In this document: positions 61,980 through 62,000 of the stretch, piece by piece
Numbering within the stretch: position 1 is the first letter of the stretch
Layout of the letters: every line of letters starts with the position of its first letter
Made by a program: the position numbers and the translations under genes
Notes under the pieces: generated by a model
Told to the model about the DNA's origin: nothing
Databases searched by the model: none
The model's input: only the letters and a program-made list of their open reading frames with translations
DNA from: Symbiodinium natans
Taxonomy: Eukaryota; Sar; Dinophyceae; Suessiales; Symbiodiniaceae
Direction of reading: 5' to 3'
Assembly (NCBI GenBank): GCA_905221605.1
Contig: CAJNDS010002091.1
Location: 1,280,001 to 1,342,000 of the forward strand
Length of the DNA: 62,000 nucleotides

Positions 61980-62000
61980 TCCGCGAACAACTTGGCATCA

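Noticed and set aside
1-62000. tRNA, rRNA, CRISPR, bacterial operons or a full dinoflagellate spliced-leader sequence
   Set aside because: Looked for by eye on both strands and not seen; absence is not proof without a structure-based search.

Overview
This window looks like nuclear DNA of a dinoflagellate. Reading conserved protein families across the sequence gives gene models whose introns mostly begin with GC, sometimes GA or GT, and almost always end in AG followed by G in the exon. That splice pattern is known from dinoflagellate genomes. Supporting signs are gene models almost all on one strand (minus), a tandem gene duplication, many short exons, long simple-sequence tracts and scattered CCCTAAA telomere-like motifs. 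There is no bacterial-type operon, rRNA, tRNA or CRISPR that I can see. Species is not determined.

Layout (all minus strand unless stated). 0.8-2.2 kb: a collagen-like, Met/Pro- and Ala-rich protein. 3.3-7.2 kb: 3' part of a HECT-type E3 ubiquitin ligase, with a complete HECT domain in 16 phase-matched exons, plus helical exons up to 13.2 kb (and perhaps 15.5 kb) that may be its N-terminal part. 17.6-18.3 kb: a strongly AT-rich island with a 121-bp tandem repeat. 21.9-23.2 kb: an uninterrupted Gfo/Idh/MocA-type oxidoreductase. 23.9-30.5 kb: a coiled-coil protein gene of very short exons. 33.0-35.6 kb: two large GT-rich tracts. 37.7-38.7 kb: exons for two SH3/Tudor-like modules. 40.7-45.9 and 46.6-51.7 kb: two tandem copies of a large membrane family-2 glycosyltransferase (cellulose/chitin/hyaluronan-synthase fold). 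57.4-59.0 kb: a zinc-ribbon/Ser-rich protein. 59.8-60.9 kb: an unrecognised gene with a reading-frame break. 61.7-62.0 kb: a small probably secreted protein.

The most interesting locus is the glycosyltransferase pair. Each copy encodes about 1,470 residues: an acidic cytosolic start, a Cys cluster, one membrane helix, a Cys-rich domain of about 480 residues, a second helix, the catalytic domain and a long multi-helix C-terminus. Both lack the usual Gln of the QxxRW motif (AVQRW instead). Copy A has two introns in the modelled region; copy B keeps both and has three more, so the pair records intron gain or loss since duplication. Patches of near identity suggest gene conversion.

Exon boundaries were worked out by hand from reading frame, family similarity and splice dinucleotides; transcripts would be needed to confirm them. 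First exons, spliced-leader sites and poly(A) sites were not located.
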